Assembly (NCBI RefSeq): GCF_000513135.1 | Contig: NZ_BAUV01000016.1 | Span: 17,828 to 81,827, forward strand | Direction of reading: 5' to 3' | DNA: 64,000 nt | From: Halalkalibacter akibai JCM 9157 | GTDB taxonomy: Bacteria; Bacillota; Bacilli; Bacillales; Bacillaceae_D | Part shown: positions 25,937 through 35,169 of the stretch, in pieces | Layout of the letters: each line of letters starts with the position of its first letter | Numbering within the stretch: the stretch's first letter is position 1 | The notes under the pieces: generated by a model | Databases searched by the model: none | What the model saw: the letters and a program-made list of their open reading frames with translations, nothing else | What the model was told of the DNA's origin: nothing | Made by a program: the position numbers and the translations under genes

Positions 25937-27706
25937 CTATTTTGTTTCATTTGAGAATTGAGCAAGGAAAAATCCAAACTCATTCAAATTAAGGGTAGTT
26001 GATAAGGTCTCTTTTTGGTTTTTCCACAAATTGAGAGCAACTCTATTTCGGTACTCTTCAGGTAAAAGAAATTCTTTTTCAAAATTGTTATGGTTAATTA
26101 AAACAATAATCTCGCCATTTCTGTCTTTTTTTCTGTAGAAAATAACATTTTCATCGTCTGGAGTTTCGAGAAAAAGAAAATTCTCGTTAGTCCGTAATAA
26201 ATTATGCTGTTTTCGTAAAGCAATTAGTTTAGTTGTAAAAGAAAACATATTTGAATCCTGCTTAGATTCATCCCAAATCATACACTCTCGACAACCTGGA
26301 TCTTGTTCACCAGTCATAGAAATTTCGTCTCCATAATAAATACACGGTGTGCCAGCCATTGTAAATTGAACGAGCATCTGCAATTTCACTTTGGCTTTGT
26401 TATTTTGACTTAAAGTGAGAATTCTTGGAGTGTCATGACTACCAAGTAAGTTAAACTGAACTTCATTAACTGTTTCAGGGTAAAGATTGACTATAGATGT
26501 TACGGAATGTATAAATTCAGTAGTAGTGATTTCATTTTTAGCAAAATACGCTGTAATAGCATTCGTTAAAGGGTAATTCATTACGGCATCAAATTGATCC
26601 CCATTAAGCCATGGCATCGAATCGTGCCAGATTTCTCCAAGTATATAAACATCAGGTTTAATTTTTTTTACGACAGACCTGAATTCACGCCAAAAATGAT
26701 GATCTACTTCATTGGCGACATCTAATCGCCATCCGTCTATATCAAATTCTTCAATCCAATACTTAGCAACATTTAATAAATAGGTTTTAACATCTCTATT
26801 CTCAGTATTTAATTTTGGCATAGAAGGAACATAGGAAAAGGTATCATAGGAAGCTGGTTCTATAGTACTTACAGGGAAATTGTGTATATGAAACCAGTCT
26901 TTATAAGCAGATTTTTCATTTTTTTCAATCACGTCTTGAAATGGTGGGAAGTAGAAGCCGCTATGATTAAAAACAGCGTCTAGCATCACTTTAATTCCTC
27001 GTTCGTGACACATTTCGATGAGCTTTTTAAAAGTGGCTTTATCCCCGAATTGTGGGTCAATTTCCATATAGTCGATCGTATCGTACTTATGATTAGAGTA
27101 TGCTTTAAAGATAGGAGTAAAATATAATCCTGTAATTCCTAGTTCAACTAAATAATCGAGATGATTGATGATCCCTTGAAAATCCCCACCAAAAAAATTG
27201 GAGGGAGTAGGTGGGGCGCTTCCCCAAGCTAAAGTTCCTTTTGGATCAATGGAGTCATCTCCATTTGCGAAACGTTCTGGGAAAATTTGATACCAGACTG
27301 TATTATTGACCCAGTTCGGTGGAGTAAAAACGTCAACGGCATTTAAAAAAGGAAAACAGAAATAAGAGCCGACATCAGTTGGCGTTTTTAAGAAAAATCC
27401 TTTCTCAGTGAAATATAGTATTTCTGTCTCACTTTCAAGTTGAAAACCATAACGCAGTCTACGATTTTTTGGGGTAATGGTAACTAACCAATAGTCAAAG
27501 AGCTGATCACTTCCATTAAAAACCATATGTTCTCGTTCGAAGATCCAGCTTTTACGTTTTGAATCATAGTCATAAGGATCTCCATATAACAAAGTGACCT
27601 TAATCATGTCACTTTTTTTTGTTTTGAGACGAATTTGAATTTCTCTTTCGTTAATGGCATAAGCATATTCATTTTTTGGTCGGTGATAGACAGCTTCTTT
27701 TAACAT
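25937..27706 (-). CDS. GH13 neopullulanase / cyclomaltodextrinase / maltogenic amylase type alpha-glycosidase
   Basis: A 589-residue cytoplasmic glycosidase (no signal peptide). The N-terminal 125 residues look like the CBM34 domain of this subgroup, followed by the GH13 barrel with region I DAVFNHSG, nucleophile Asp in DGWRLDVANE, acid Glu in ILGEIWHDS and region IV LLGSHDTPR. The CBM34-type N-terminus and MPKLN-type loop place it with neopullulanase, cyclomaltodextrinase and maltogenic amylase. It would trim imported maltodextrins or cyclodextrins. It is divergent from malE and shares a control region with it. AAGGAG precedes the ATG. Confidence 0.9.
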   Translation of the reverse strand: MLKEAVYHRPKNEYAYAINEREIQIRLKTKKSDMIKVTLLYGDPYDYDSKRKSWIFEREHMVFNGSDQLFDYWLVTITPKNRRLRYGFQLESETEILYFTEKGFFLKTPTDVGSYFCFPFLNAVDVFTPPNWVNNTVWYQIFPERFANGDDSIDPKGTLAWGSAPPTPSNFFGGDFQGIINHLDYLVELGITGLYFTPIFKAYSNHKYDTIDYMEIDPQFGDKATFKKLIEMCHERGIKVMLDAVFNHSGFYFPPFQDVIEKNEKSAYKDWFHIHNFPVSTIEPASYDTFSYVPSMPKLNTENRDVKTYLLNVAKYWIEEFDIDGWRLDVANEVDHHFWREFRSVVKKIKPDVYILGEIWHDSMPWLNGDQFDAVMNYPLTNAITAYFAKNEITTTEFIHSVTSIVNLYPETVNEVQFNLLGSHDTPRILTLSQNNKAKVKLQMLVQFTMAGTPCIYYGDEISMTGEQDPGCRECMIWDESKQDSNMFSFTTKLIALRKQHNLLRTNENFLFLETPDDENVIFYRKKDRNGEIIVLINHNNFEKEFLLPEEYRNRVALNLWKNQKETLSTTLNLNEFGFFLAQFSNETK

Positions 27707-27760
27707 GTAAAAACTCCTTTATTCTATTTAGTTCTTGATTTTTTTGACCTGTTGTCAATC

Positions 27761-27789
27761 AAGATACTTTTTTTGAAGTACAGTGTCAA
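27761..27789 (-). promoter_or_regulatory. sigma-A promoter of the GH13 gene
   Basis: Read on the minus strand, TTGACA (27789-27784) and TATCTT (27766-27761) are 17 bp apart. The -35 box overlaps a LacI-type operator. Confidence 0.65.
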
Positions 27790-27797
27790 GCGTTTGC
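27787..27797. promoter_or_regulatory. LacI-type operator O1 (GH13 promoter)
   Basis: CAAGCGTTTGC has the CG-centred GCAAACG half-site seen in the three operators downstream and overlaps the -35 box of the GH13 promoter. The neighbouring LacI-type regulator at 31927-32943 is the likely ligand-responsive repressor. Confidence 0.55.
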
Positions 27798-27876
27798 ACA
27801 AAAAGTTGCTTTCTAGATGGAGTAGATTGGAAGATAAGTATCGTTCATAAAAAAATAAAAAAAATTAAAAAAGGTA

Positions 27877-27905
27877 TTGTCAATAACGGAAAGGGCACGT
27901 ATAAT
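27877..27905 (+). promoter_or_regulatory. sigma-A promoter of the malEFG operon
   Basis: TTGTCA (27877-27882), 17 bp, TATAAT (27900-27905): a near-consensus promoter. The operators downstream would block clearance. Confidence 0.75.
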
Positions 27906-27917
27906 AAAACTCAACTG

Positions 27918-27982
27918 GTGCAACCGTTTTCACATTATAGCAAACGGATGCTTTTTTTAAAAGCATCAATGCAAACGATTGC
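27918..27982 (+). promoter_or_regulatory. three LacI-type operators downstream of the malE promoter
   Basis: GTGCAACCGTTTTCAC (27918-27933), AGCAAACGGATGCT (27939-27952) and the symmetric GCAAACGATTGC (27971-27982) all have a central CG and GCAA/TTGC-like arms. The last is repeated exactly, with its flanks, before the oligo-1,6-glucosidase gene at 33086-33097. Confidence 0.65.
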
Positions 27983-28087
27983 GCCATTTGTGCAAGGTTG
28001 GTTAATTGATGACTGTTCTTTATTAAAGAGCAACTTTGAATACTGATTTTGCACGTAGAAGATAAATTATTTAGGGGGTAAGAGAAA

Positions 28088-29382
28088 ATGTTTAAGAAAA
28101 CCAAATTAATCACATTGTCACTGTCATTATCATTAGTTCTCGCTGCATGTGGAGGGGCAACTGAGGAAGAGGCTGCACCTGAAGAAACAGTTGATGAAGG
28201 AACTAGTGAAGAGATTGTTGATTTTGAAATCGTACCTGAAGAGGGTGCTGAGTTACTTTTATGGAGTGATGGTGATCAGCAACTAGAATGGGCACAGTTA
28301 ATGGCCGAGAAATTCGAAGCTGAATATGGTGTTCCGGTTCAAGTAGAGGAAGTAAACCAAGAAGAAGCACCTGAGCGTTTAGCAACTGATGGTCCACAAG
28401 GTTTAGCTGGTGACGTTTTTGCTTCTACTCATGATCGTATTGGTCGTGCTATTTCCGCAGGGTTAGTTCTTGAGAACTTCTTCCCTGAAGAATATGAAGC
28501 TGAATTCATGGATGCTGCCATTACAGCAACTTCATTTGATGGAGAGCTTTTTGGTTACCCAAGTGGAATTGAAACATATGCGCTATATTATAACGCAGAT
28601 TTAGTAGAGCAAGCTCCTGAAACAATGGAAGAATTATTTGAAGTAGCGAACGAATTAACTGAAGGAAACCAGTATGGTTTTATGATGGAGCCAGCTAATC
28701 TATACTTCATCTACGGGTTCCTAGGTGGATATGGTGCTTACGTATTTGGTGATGAAGGAACAAATCCTACTGAAATTGGATTAAATAATGAAGGCGCCGT
28801 ACAAGGGATGGAAAATGTATTTAATCGTCTTCGTGATGAAATAACACCTGGCATGGCAGCTGAAGACATTACTTACGATGTAAGAACAGCTTTGTTTGAA
28901 GAAGGTAATCTAGCGTTTGATATTAATGGTCCTTGGGCTGTACGTGGTTATGAAGATGCAGGAGTGAACTTTGAAGTAGCGCCACTACCATTACTAGGTA
29001 ATGGAGAAAATCCAACTAGTTTCTCTGGAACACGTGGTTTTTATGTTAATGCTTATACGGAATATCCAGATGCTGCGTCTCTATTAGCTCAATTTATTAC
29101 GAACGAAGAGAATTTACTGCTTTCGTATGAAATTACTGGTGCATTACCTCCACGTCTAGCGTTAGTTGAGCATGAAGATATTCAAAGTAATCCAATTTCT
29201 GTTGTTTCTTAGAGCAAGCAACTCACGCTGTTCCAATGCCAAATATTCCTGAAATGCCACTTGTATGGGATCCTATGCATGCAGCATTCACAGAGATTTG
29301 GAATCAAAAAGTTGATGTTCAGGAAGCTTTAGATCGTGCAGTGAGTACGATTGAAACGGCTATCGCAGAACAACAACAATAG
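28088..29382 (+). pseudogene. malE: maltodextrin ABC transporter substrate-binding lipoprotein, frameshifted near the C-terminus
   Basis: The open frame (28088-29212, 374 residues) begins with a lipoprotein signal ending SLVLAACGG, an acidic low-complexity linker and a type-1 solute-binding fold with MalE hallmarks (GYPSGIETYALYYN, GNLAFDINGPWAVRGY). It stops at TAG 29210-29212. The +1 frame continues the protein without a break: HAVPMPNIPEMPLVWDPM then EIWNQKVDVQEALDRA, ending at 29382. One added base around 29202-29208 restores about 431 residues, the usual length. Without the tail the lobe would probably not fold well. A sequencing error in the T-rich GTTGTTTCTTAG stretch is a strong alternative to true loss. 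Confidence 0.87.
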
Positions 29383-29407
29383 TTACAGCGATTAATACAT
29401 GATAAAA

Positions 29408-29459
29408 AATCAGCGAGTGTGGTTTATAGGAATTATCCCCCTAAACCCACTTGCTGATT
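29408..29459 (+). other. intra-operon stem-loop between malE and malF
   Basis: AATCAGCGAGTG and CACTTGCTGATT form a long interrupted stem with inner GGTTTA/TAAACC pairing. There is no T run, so rather than ending transcription it probably protects the malE message or reduces flow into malFG, as is usual between binding-protein and permease genes. Confidence 0.55.
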
Positions 29460-29501
29460 ATCTAATTTCATTGAATTTATGTTCTGAAGGGGGAAATTAT
29501 T

Positions 29502-30833
29502 GTGTCAACAAATAAGGAAGTTCAAATGTCCCATAAAGACAAAAGCCATAGCAAAATAGCAGCGTTGCTGTCTGTTTTCTTTATGGGACTTGGTCAATTT
29601 TATAATAAGCAATATTGGAAAGGTATCGTTTGGGTGGCGTTTGAAATCGTCGTGTTAATCTTTTTCGTTAAACCAATCGCAAATGGTTTATATGGATTAA
29701 TCACACTTGGAGAAACGCCTCAAGTAAGGCAACGAGGACGCATTATTGAACAAGGAGACCATTCCATTTTATTAATGGCTGAAGGTTTAATGATGCTTAT
29801 TGTTTTACTAGCTGTATTAGGGATCTGGTATTTTAGCATTCGTGACGCCTATTTGATTGGTAAATTACGTGAGCAAGGTGAGAGAATTCCTAATTTTAAA
29901 GAATCATTCCGTAACATTTGGGATAATGGGTATGCTTATATTTTAATTACTCCAACCGCTATCGCGATGTTACTATTAACCGTTTTTCCGCTTGTGTTTA
30001 CAGCTTTAATTGCTTTTACAAACTTTTCTTCACCTAACTACTTACCTCCGAGAGCATTAGTAGACTGGGTTGGTTTTGAACAGTTCTTTCGATTATTTAC
30101 GATGGAGTCTTGGAGAGGGACGTTTTTAGGTGTGTTCTCTTGGACGATCATTTGGGCAGTTTTATCAACATTAATTGTAGTATTTGCTGGATTATTTGTC
30201 GCAGTTGTTTTATCGCAAAAAGTAGTGAAGTATACGAAGTTTTGGAGAAATATATACATTATTCCTTGGGCTGTACCTGGTTTTGTTAGTATCTTGATCT
30301 TTAGGAATATGTACAATGGCCAGTTTGGAGTTATTAACGAAATGTTACGAACAGTTGGTTTGAATCCGATTCCGTGGCTTTCAGATCCGACTTGGGCAAA
30401 AGTAGCTGTATTACTAACTAATCTATGGTTAGGATTTCCGTTCTGGATGGCGCTATTTACAGCAGTTCTTACAACGATTAGTAAAGAGTTATATGAAGCT
30501 GCTGAAGTTGATGGGGCGACAATTGTTCAACAGTTTCGCAAAATTACCTTCCCAATTGTAATGGTAGCGGCAGTACCGCTAATGGTTTTTACCTTCGCAT
30601 TTAACTTTAACCAGTTAACTTTTATTTACTTAATGACTGAAGGTGGACCGACGAACGCCAATTATAATTATGCAGGTCATACAGATATCCTTTTATCATG
30701 GATCTTTAAGATGACGCTCGATAACGGGCAATATGCCATTGCATCTGCTGTTGCTTTAGTGGTGTTCCTTGTAATTGCTGGGTTTGCGTATTTCAATTTA
30801 CGCAATACCAAAGCCTTGAAAGGGGATGCGTAA
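29502..30833 (+). CDS. malF: maltodextrin ABC transporter permease, MalF-type
   Basis: A 443-residue membrane protein. An N-terminal extension with early hydrophobic segments (ALLSVFFMGLGQFYNKQYWKG) precedes the transport domain, as in Gram-positive MalF/MalC proteins. The EAA loop reads YEAAEVDGATIVQQFRKITFP. GTG start with GAAGGGGGA upstream; the internal ATG at 29526 lacks such a site. Its stop lies 1 bp before the malG start. It forms the channel with MalG and needs an ATPase that is not encoded in this operon. Confidence 0.92.
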   Translation: MSTNKEVQMSHKDKSHSKIAALLSVFFMGLGQFYNKQYWKGIVWVAFEIVVLIFFVKPIANGLYGLITLGETPQVRQRGRIIEQGDHSILLMAEGLMMLIVLLAVLGIWYFSIRDAYLIGKLREQGERIPNFKESFRNIWDNGYAYILITPTAIAMLLLTVFPLVFTALIAFTNFSSPNYLPPRALVDWVGFEQFFRLFTMESWRGTFLGVFSWTIIWAVLSTLIVVFAGLFVAVVLSQKVVKYTKFWRNIYIIPWAVPGFVSILIFRNMYNGQFGVINEMLRTVGLNPIPWLSDPTWAKVAVLLTNLWLGFPFWMALFTAVLTTISKELYEAAEVDGATIVQQFRKITFPIVMVAAVPLMVFTFAFNFNQLTFIYLMTEGGPTNANYNYAGHTDILLSWIFKMTLDNGQYAIASAVALVVFLVIAGFAYFNLRNTKALKGDA

Positions 30834-30834
30834 T

Positions 30835-31710
30835 ATGTTTAGTACGAAAGTGAAAAGAACAATAAATTACATCATTGTATATACGATACTAGTTGCACTT
30901 GCGATTATTTGTTTGTTTCCTGTTTACTTTATCTTTATTGGATCAGTGAACCCAGGTTCTTCACTGCATTCGTCTCAAATCTTCCCAAGCCCTGCAGATT
31001 GGAATTGGGGTCATTACAAAGCATTATTCGAAAAACATGATTATGTAACTTGGTATAAAAATACGATGTTCATTGCTGTTTCCAATATGGCTATTTCAAC
31101 TGTATTTGGAGTATTATCAGGTTATGCATTTTCGAAGTTTAGATTTAAAGGTAAGAAACAAGGGTTAATGGCGATTATTATCTTACAGATGTTCCCGACT
31201 ATTATGGGAATGATCGCTATTTATACGTTACTTGGTGCTTTTAATCTATTGGATACGCATCTTGGTTATATTTTAGTTTTAGCTGCTGGAAGTGTAGCGT
31301 TTAATACTTGGATCGTAAAAGGATTCTTTGATGGGATTCCAAATAGTTTAATGGAAGCGGCTAGGATAGACGGTGCTTCCAATACAGATATTTTTGTCAG
31401 AGTCATGCTTCCTTTAGCGATGCCAATTATTGCCTTTATTGCGTTTAATAGTTTTGTTGGAGCTAGTATGGATTTTATTATGGCTGAAGTTATTTTAAGA
31501 TCTAGCAGTAACTGGACGTTAGCGCAAGGTTTATTTACATTAGTTTCAGGTCAGGCGAATAACAATTTCACTGTCTTCGCAGCCGGAGCTGTGTTAATTT
31601 CGATTCCATTAATGGTGTTGTTCTTTGTATTCCAACGCTATATTGTGGAAGGACTAACTGCAGGAGCTGAAAAGGCTAAGTTTTATAGAATAGGTGGTAT
31701 AATTGTTTAA
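30835..31710 (+). CDS. malG: maltodextrin ABC transporter permease, MalG-type
   Basis: A 291-residue six-helix permease with the EAA loop MEAARIDGASNTDIFVRVMLP. The start at 30835 fits AAGGGGA eight bases upstream; an earlier ATG at 30826 overlaps malF. The C-terminus is odd. After GLTAGAEK the frame runs on for a tail (AKFYRIGGIIV), whereas MalG proteins normally end in a GLTAGxxKG-type sequence. One extra G in the GG at 31674-31675 would give AEKG and a stop at about 31679. The long tail may therefore be an artefact of a missing base. Confidence 0.9.
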   Translation: MFSTKVKRTINYIIVYTILVALAIICLFPVYFIFIGSVNPGSSLHSSQIFPSPADWNWGHYKALFEKHDYVTWYKNTMFIAVSNMAISTVFGVLSGYAFSKFRFKGKKQGLMAIIILQMFPTIMGMIAIYTLLGAFNLLDTHLGYILVLAAGSVAFNTWIVKGFFDGIPNSLMEAARIDGASNTDIFVRVMLPLAMPIIAFIAFNSFVGASMDFIMAEVILRSSSNWTLAQGLFTLVSGQANNNFTVFAAGAVLISIPLMVLFFVFQRYIVEGLTAGAEKAKFYRIGGIIV

Positions 31711-31804
31711 GAAATTTAAAATCATATCTATCATTATTATGCTGCTTGGAATAGGTTTGTTTTTATATTCAGCGCTATTACTCTGGGTTGTAATGGCTTC
31801 ATAA
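31703..31804 (+). CDS. 33-residue single-span membrane microprotein after malG
   Basis: A TTG-started frame encodes a basic start (MFKKFKIIS), a hydrophobic helix (IIIMLLGIGLFLYSALLLWVV) written here only as position 9-29, and MAS at the end. TAGGTGG lies upstream at suitable spacing. As sequenced it overlaps the end of malG by eight bases; if malG really ends at 31679 it starts 23 bp after it. It closes the mal operon, so it may sit next to the MalFG permease. No family recognised. Confidence 0.5.
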   Translation: MFKKFKIISIIIMLLGIGLFLYSALLLWVVMAS

Positions 31805-31926
31805 AATAACGTTTAGGGTGACGGTTAAGGTAAAAATAGCCTTACGTCACCCTTTCTTATTGAAAATAGATTGTTTATTAAGAATGTAAACGCTAAAATA
31901 GATATTAGAGGTAGGAGGTGATACCG

Positions 31927-32943
31927 ATGGCGGTCACTATTAAAGATGTCGCTAAACGGGCAAATGTTGCTCCGTCGACGGTATCTCGAGTTATTGCGAA
32001 TAGTTCTCGTATAAGTGAAAAAACAAAAGAGCGTGTTAGAAAAGCAATGGAAGAGTTAGGGTATCATCCAAACTTCAATGCTAGAAGCTTAGCAAATAAA
32101 AGCACGAAAACATTAGGGATTGTAATGCCTAATTCTGCAAAAATAGCCTTTCAAAACCCGTTCTTTCCAGAAGTTATACGAGGAATTAGTATGAAAGCAT
32201 ATCAAGAGGGATACGGTCTTTATTTATCAACAGGGCAAACGGAAGAAGAAATACTAGAAGAAGTTAAACATATGGTCTATGGTGGACGAGTTGATGGGAT
32301 TTTGCTCTTGTATTCAAGAGTGAACGATCAGGTCATGCCATTTTTAATTGAGCAGAAATTTCCATTTGTTTTAATTGGGAGACCCCATAATATAGATGAA
32401 GAACAAGTTACTTTTGTCAATAATGATAACTTTAAAGCGGCAAAAACAGTAACTGAATACTTAATGCTCCTTGGTCATGAAAGAATTGGGTTCATAGGTG
32501 GAAATCTAGATTTTGTTGTTACGATCGACCATATGAAAGGGTATGAAAAAGCTTTAAGTAATGCAAACATTCCTGTTCGACAGGAATATATTGTTCATCA
32601 CGAAGAACTTCTAGAAGGCGGGCAAGATGCTGTTATAGAATTAATGTCGCTCGGTGAAAGACCAACGGCTTTAATTGTTGCGGACGATATCATGACTTTT
32701 GGCGTTTTGAAAATGCTTGCAGATATGAACGTGCAAGTACCTAAAGATATGTCGATTGTTAGTTTTAATAATGTGATGATTTCAGAACTTTCTTCACCAA
32801 CTATGACAACTGTCGATATCCACATTTATGAACTAGGCTTTGAGGCTACTAATTGTTTAATAAATAAAATTAAGTTACCTGAATTAGGAGAGCAACAAGT
32901 GATTGTGCCACATAAATTAGTGAAACGTGAATCTTGTAAATAA
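31927..32943 (+). CDS. LacI-family repressor of the maltodextrin genes (MalR-like)
   Basis: A 338-residue protein with an N-terminal LacI helix-turn-helix (TIKDVAKRANVAPSTVSRVI) and hinge (NFNARSLANKSTKTLG), then a periplasmic-binding-protein-like sensor domain. The ATG at 31927 follows TAGGAGGTG; the GTG at 31918 lies inside that site and is rejected. It sits between malEFG and an oligo-1,6-glucosidase, and matching CG-centred operators lie before both transcription units. That supports a role as local repressor, released by maltose or maltodextrin. Confidence 0.9.
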   Translation: MAVTIKDVAKRANVAPSTVSRVIANSSRISEKTKERVRKAMEELGYHPNFNARSLANKSTKTLGIVMPNSAKIAFQNPFFPEVIRGISMKAYQEGYGLYLSTGQTEEEILEEVKHMVYGGRVDGILLLYSRVNDQVMPFLIEQKFPFVLIGRPHNIDEEQVTFVNNDNFKAAKTVTEYLMLLGHERIGFIGGNLDFVVTIDHMKGYEKALSNANIPVRQEYIVHHEELLEGGQDAVIELMSLGERPTALIVADDIMTFGVLKMLADMNVQVPKDMSIVSFNNVMISELSSPTMTTVDIHIYELGFEATNCLINKIKLPELGEQQVIVPHKLVKRESCK

Positions 32944-32990
32944 GGGTTATTCCAGAGGTCAAAATAGACCTTTTGGGGTATCCCTTTTTC
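32944..32990 (+). terminator. rho-independent terminator after the mal repressor
   Basis: GGGTTATTCCAGAGGTC pairs with GACCTTTTGGGGTATCCC, followed by five T. A similar hairpin occurs at 35643-35695. Confidence 0.8.
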
Positions 32991-33024
32991 TTCGTTTAAA
33001 CTACTTTTGTATAAATGCAAATGT

Positions 33025-33053
33025 TTGTTCATAAAGAACTTATAGGATATAAA
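33025..33053 (+). promoter_or_regulatory. candidate promoter of the oligo-1,6-glucosidase gene
   Basis: TTGTTC (33025-33030), 17 bp, TATAAA (33048-33053). The operator GCAAACGATTGC lies about 25 bp past the expected start. Confidence 0.5.
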
Positions 33054-33085
33054 AATAAAAGTAAAAACAATTAAAAAACCTTAAT

Positions 33086-33097
33086 GCAAACGATTGC
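33086..33097 (+). promoter_or_regulatory. LacI-type operator before the oligo-1,6-glucosidase gene
   Basis: GCAAACGATTGC is identical to the malE-proximal operator at 27971-27982, and the flanks AAT and GCG are also shared. This ties the two transcription units into one regulon. Confidence 0.75.
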
Positions 33098-33149
33098 GCA
33101 ATTTGTTGGTATGTGGTATTTTAATGTTATAGAAGAGGGGGAGAGGAAT

Positions 33150-34817
33150 ATGCAAAAAAAATGGTGGAAAGAAGCCGTAGCTTATCAAATATATCCGCGC
33201 AGCTTTATGGACTCTAATGGAGACGGTATTGGTGATATTCAAGGGATCATTACAAAATTAGATTATTTGAAAAATCTAGGGATTGATGTTATTTGGATTT
33301 GTCCCATTTTTAGTTCGCCTAATGATGATAACGGTTACGACATTAGCGACTATAAAGGAATAATGGAAGACTTCGGAACAATGGCCGATTTTGATGAACT
33401 TTTAAAAGAAGTACATGCTCGCAATATGAAATTAATCTTAGATTTAGTTATTAATCATACATCAGATGAGCATCCATGGTTCATAGAGTCACGTTCATCA
33501 ATTGATAATCCTTATAGAGACTATTACATTTGGCACGAAGGAACTAAGGAACAAGAACCAAATAATTGGGAATCTATCTTTGGTGGTTCAGCATGGGAAT
33601 TTGATGAGAATACACAAGAGTACTATATGCATGTGTTTTCACGTAAACAACCTGATTTAAATTGGGAAAATCCAGCAGTTCGAAAAGATTTATATGCGAT
33701 GGTAAATTGGTGGCTAGATAAAGGGATTGATGGGTTTAGGGTTGATGCTATATCACATATTAAGAAAGCTCCTGGTTTCCCTGATTTACCTAATCCAAAG
33801 AACAAAAAATATGTTTCTTCATTAGACGGTCATATGAATCAAGAAGGAATACAAGTCTTTTTAAATGAATTAAAGAAAGAAACATTTGAAAAATACGATA
33901 TTATGACTGTTGGAGAAGCGAACGGAGTGAAAGTAGAACAGGCCGAACAATGGGTGGGAGAAAGCGATGGCTGTTTTAATATGATTTTTCAATTCGAGCA
34001 CTTAGATTTATGGGGAAAAAGTGTAGACGGTGGCTTGGATTTACCAGCTCTGAAGAAAACTCTTTCAAAATGGCAAAATGGGCTAGATGGATTGGGTTGG
34101 AATGCATTATTCTTAGAGAACCATGATCAACCACGTTCTGTTTCAACATGGGGAAATGATCAGGAATACCGTGTTCAATCAGCTAAAGCGTTAGCAACGA
34201 TGTATTTCTTAATGCAAGGAACTCCCTTTATTTATCAAGGTCAAGAAATTGGAATGACAAATGTTCAATTTCATGCAATTGAGGATTATAATGATGTAGC
34301 AATCAAGAATCTTTACCGAAATGAAATTGAAAGCGGAACCGCTCATGAAGAAATAATGAAAGTAATTTGGAAAAACGGAAGAGATAATTCAAGAACTCCA
34401 ATGCAATGGACTAGCGAAGAAAAAGCTGGATTCACAAACGGCTCTCCTTGGTTAAAAGTAAATCCCAACTTCAAAGAGATTAATGTAGAACAATCTCTAG
34501 AAGATTCACAGTCTATTTATCATTTTTATAAAGAGTTAATAAAACTAAGAAAAGAAAATGAAGCGTTAATCTATGGAACATATGAGCTAATTTTAGAAGG
34601 TCACAATCAAATTTATGCTTATACTAGAACATTAGGGAACGAGAAATTTATAATCCTCTCAAACCTCTTTGCAAAAAGCACAGATTGTGAGTTACCTCTT
34701 AAATTTAATAATTGCTCTGTAGAGTTATTATTAAGTAATATGAATGAACCATTAAATGACTCAGAGACTAAGTTTGAGTTAAAACCTTATGAAGCAAGAG
34801 TATATAGAGTTAAATAA
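33150..34817 (+). CDS. malL: oligo-1,6-glucosidase / alpha-glucosidase (GH13)
   Basis: A 555-residue cytoplasmic GH13 enzyme. Landmarks are WWKEAVAYQIYPRSF at the start, DLVINHTSDEHPWF (region I), nucleophile Asp in GFRVDAISHI, acid Glu in MTVGEAN and FLENHDQPR (region IV). These are typical of the oligo-1,6-glucosidase / sucrase-isomaltase-like group that releases glucose from isomaltose, maltose and short dextrins. GAGGGGGAGAGG is the ribosome binding site for ATG 33150; earlier in-frame ATGs lie in the operator region and are rejected. It completes intracellular breakdown of the dextrins brought in by MalEFG. Confidence 0.92.
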   Translation: MQKKWWKEAVAYQIYPRSFMDSNGDGIGDIQGIITKLDYLKNLGIDVIWICPIFSSPNDDNGYDISDYKGIMEDFGTMADFDELLKEVHARNMKLILDLVINHTSDEHPWFIESRSSIDNPYRDYYIWHEGTKEQEPNNWESIFGGSAWEFDENTQEYYMHVFSRKQPDLNWENPAVRKDLYAMVNWWLDKGIDGFRVDAISHIKKAPGFPDLPNPKNKKYVSSLDGHMNQEGIQVFLNELKKETFEKYDIMTVGEANGVKVEQAEQWVGESDGCFNMIFQFEHLDLWGKSVDGGLDLPALKKTLSKWQNGLDGLGWNALFLENHDQPRSVSTWGNDQEYRVQSAKALATMYFLMQGTPFIYQGQEIGMTNVQFHAIEDYNDVAIKNLYRNEIESGTAHEEIMKVIWKNGRDNSRTPMQWTSEEKAGFTNGSPWLKVNPNFKEINVEQSLEDSQSIYHFYKELIKLRKENEALIYGTYELILEGHNQIYAYTRTLGNEKFIILSNLFAKSTDCELPLKFNNCSVELLLSNMNEPLNDSETKFELKPYEARVYRVK

Positions 34818-34830
34818 AAATAGACACAAT

Positions 34831-34863
34831 GAAAGAAACCGTTATAAGCAACGGTTTCTTTCT
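34831..34863 (+). terminator. rho-independent terminator after malL
   Basis: GAAAGAAACCGTT / AACGGTTTCTTTC stem with a short loop. Confidence 0.85.
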
Positions 34864-35169
34864 GTATAAAATGGTATTTTTGCACTTTGGTGTTTATTGG
34901 TTAGTGGGTGGTATATTTTTTTTTCCACTGAGTGTAGCGGAATGAAACGAACTTCTAGAAATCTGATAAAAAGATGAAAAGAATTATACGTAACAATGCT
35001 TCGAGTTTACTAAATATGATGCCTCTCTCTATTAATAATTAGGAAACGTACACAAACAGCTTTTTTCGAATTGAATTAATGGCCGTCTTAGTGTATCGTC
35101 TATAGTATACATATCCATTATAAAACGTTTAAAAGCTAGTTCATATATGAATGAATTGAGGAGGAGAAT
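34864..35169 (+). other. intergenic region without a recognised element
   Basis: After the malL terminator this 306 bp is A/T-rich with no coding frame that has a ribosome binding site. A TATAAA at 35119-35124 could be a -10 box for the next gene, but no good -35 box accompanies it. I see nothing else I can support. Confidence 0.4.

Larger units (their letters stand above)
27707..28087. promoter_or_regulatory. divergent control region of the maltodextrin genes
   Basis: The 381 bp between the GH13 gene and malE contain two promoters and four CG-centred LacI-type half-palindromes (listed separately). I see no convincing gene here; the longest plus-strand frame (27783-28046) lacks a ribosome binding site and runs through the operators. 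The malE leader would be about 175 bases long. Confidence 0.7.

Noticed and set aside
27783..28046. Plus-strand frame of 87 codons before malE
   Set aside because: No ribosome binding site, biased toward low-complexity Lys/Ile, and it runs through the malE promoter and three operators.
33084..33149. N-terminal extension of the oligo-1,6-glucosidase to an upstream ATG
   Set aside because: The extension lies over the operator and has no ribosome binding site, whereas ATG 33150 follows a strong one and starts at the conserved WWKE block.
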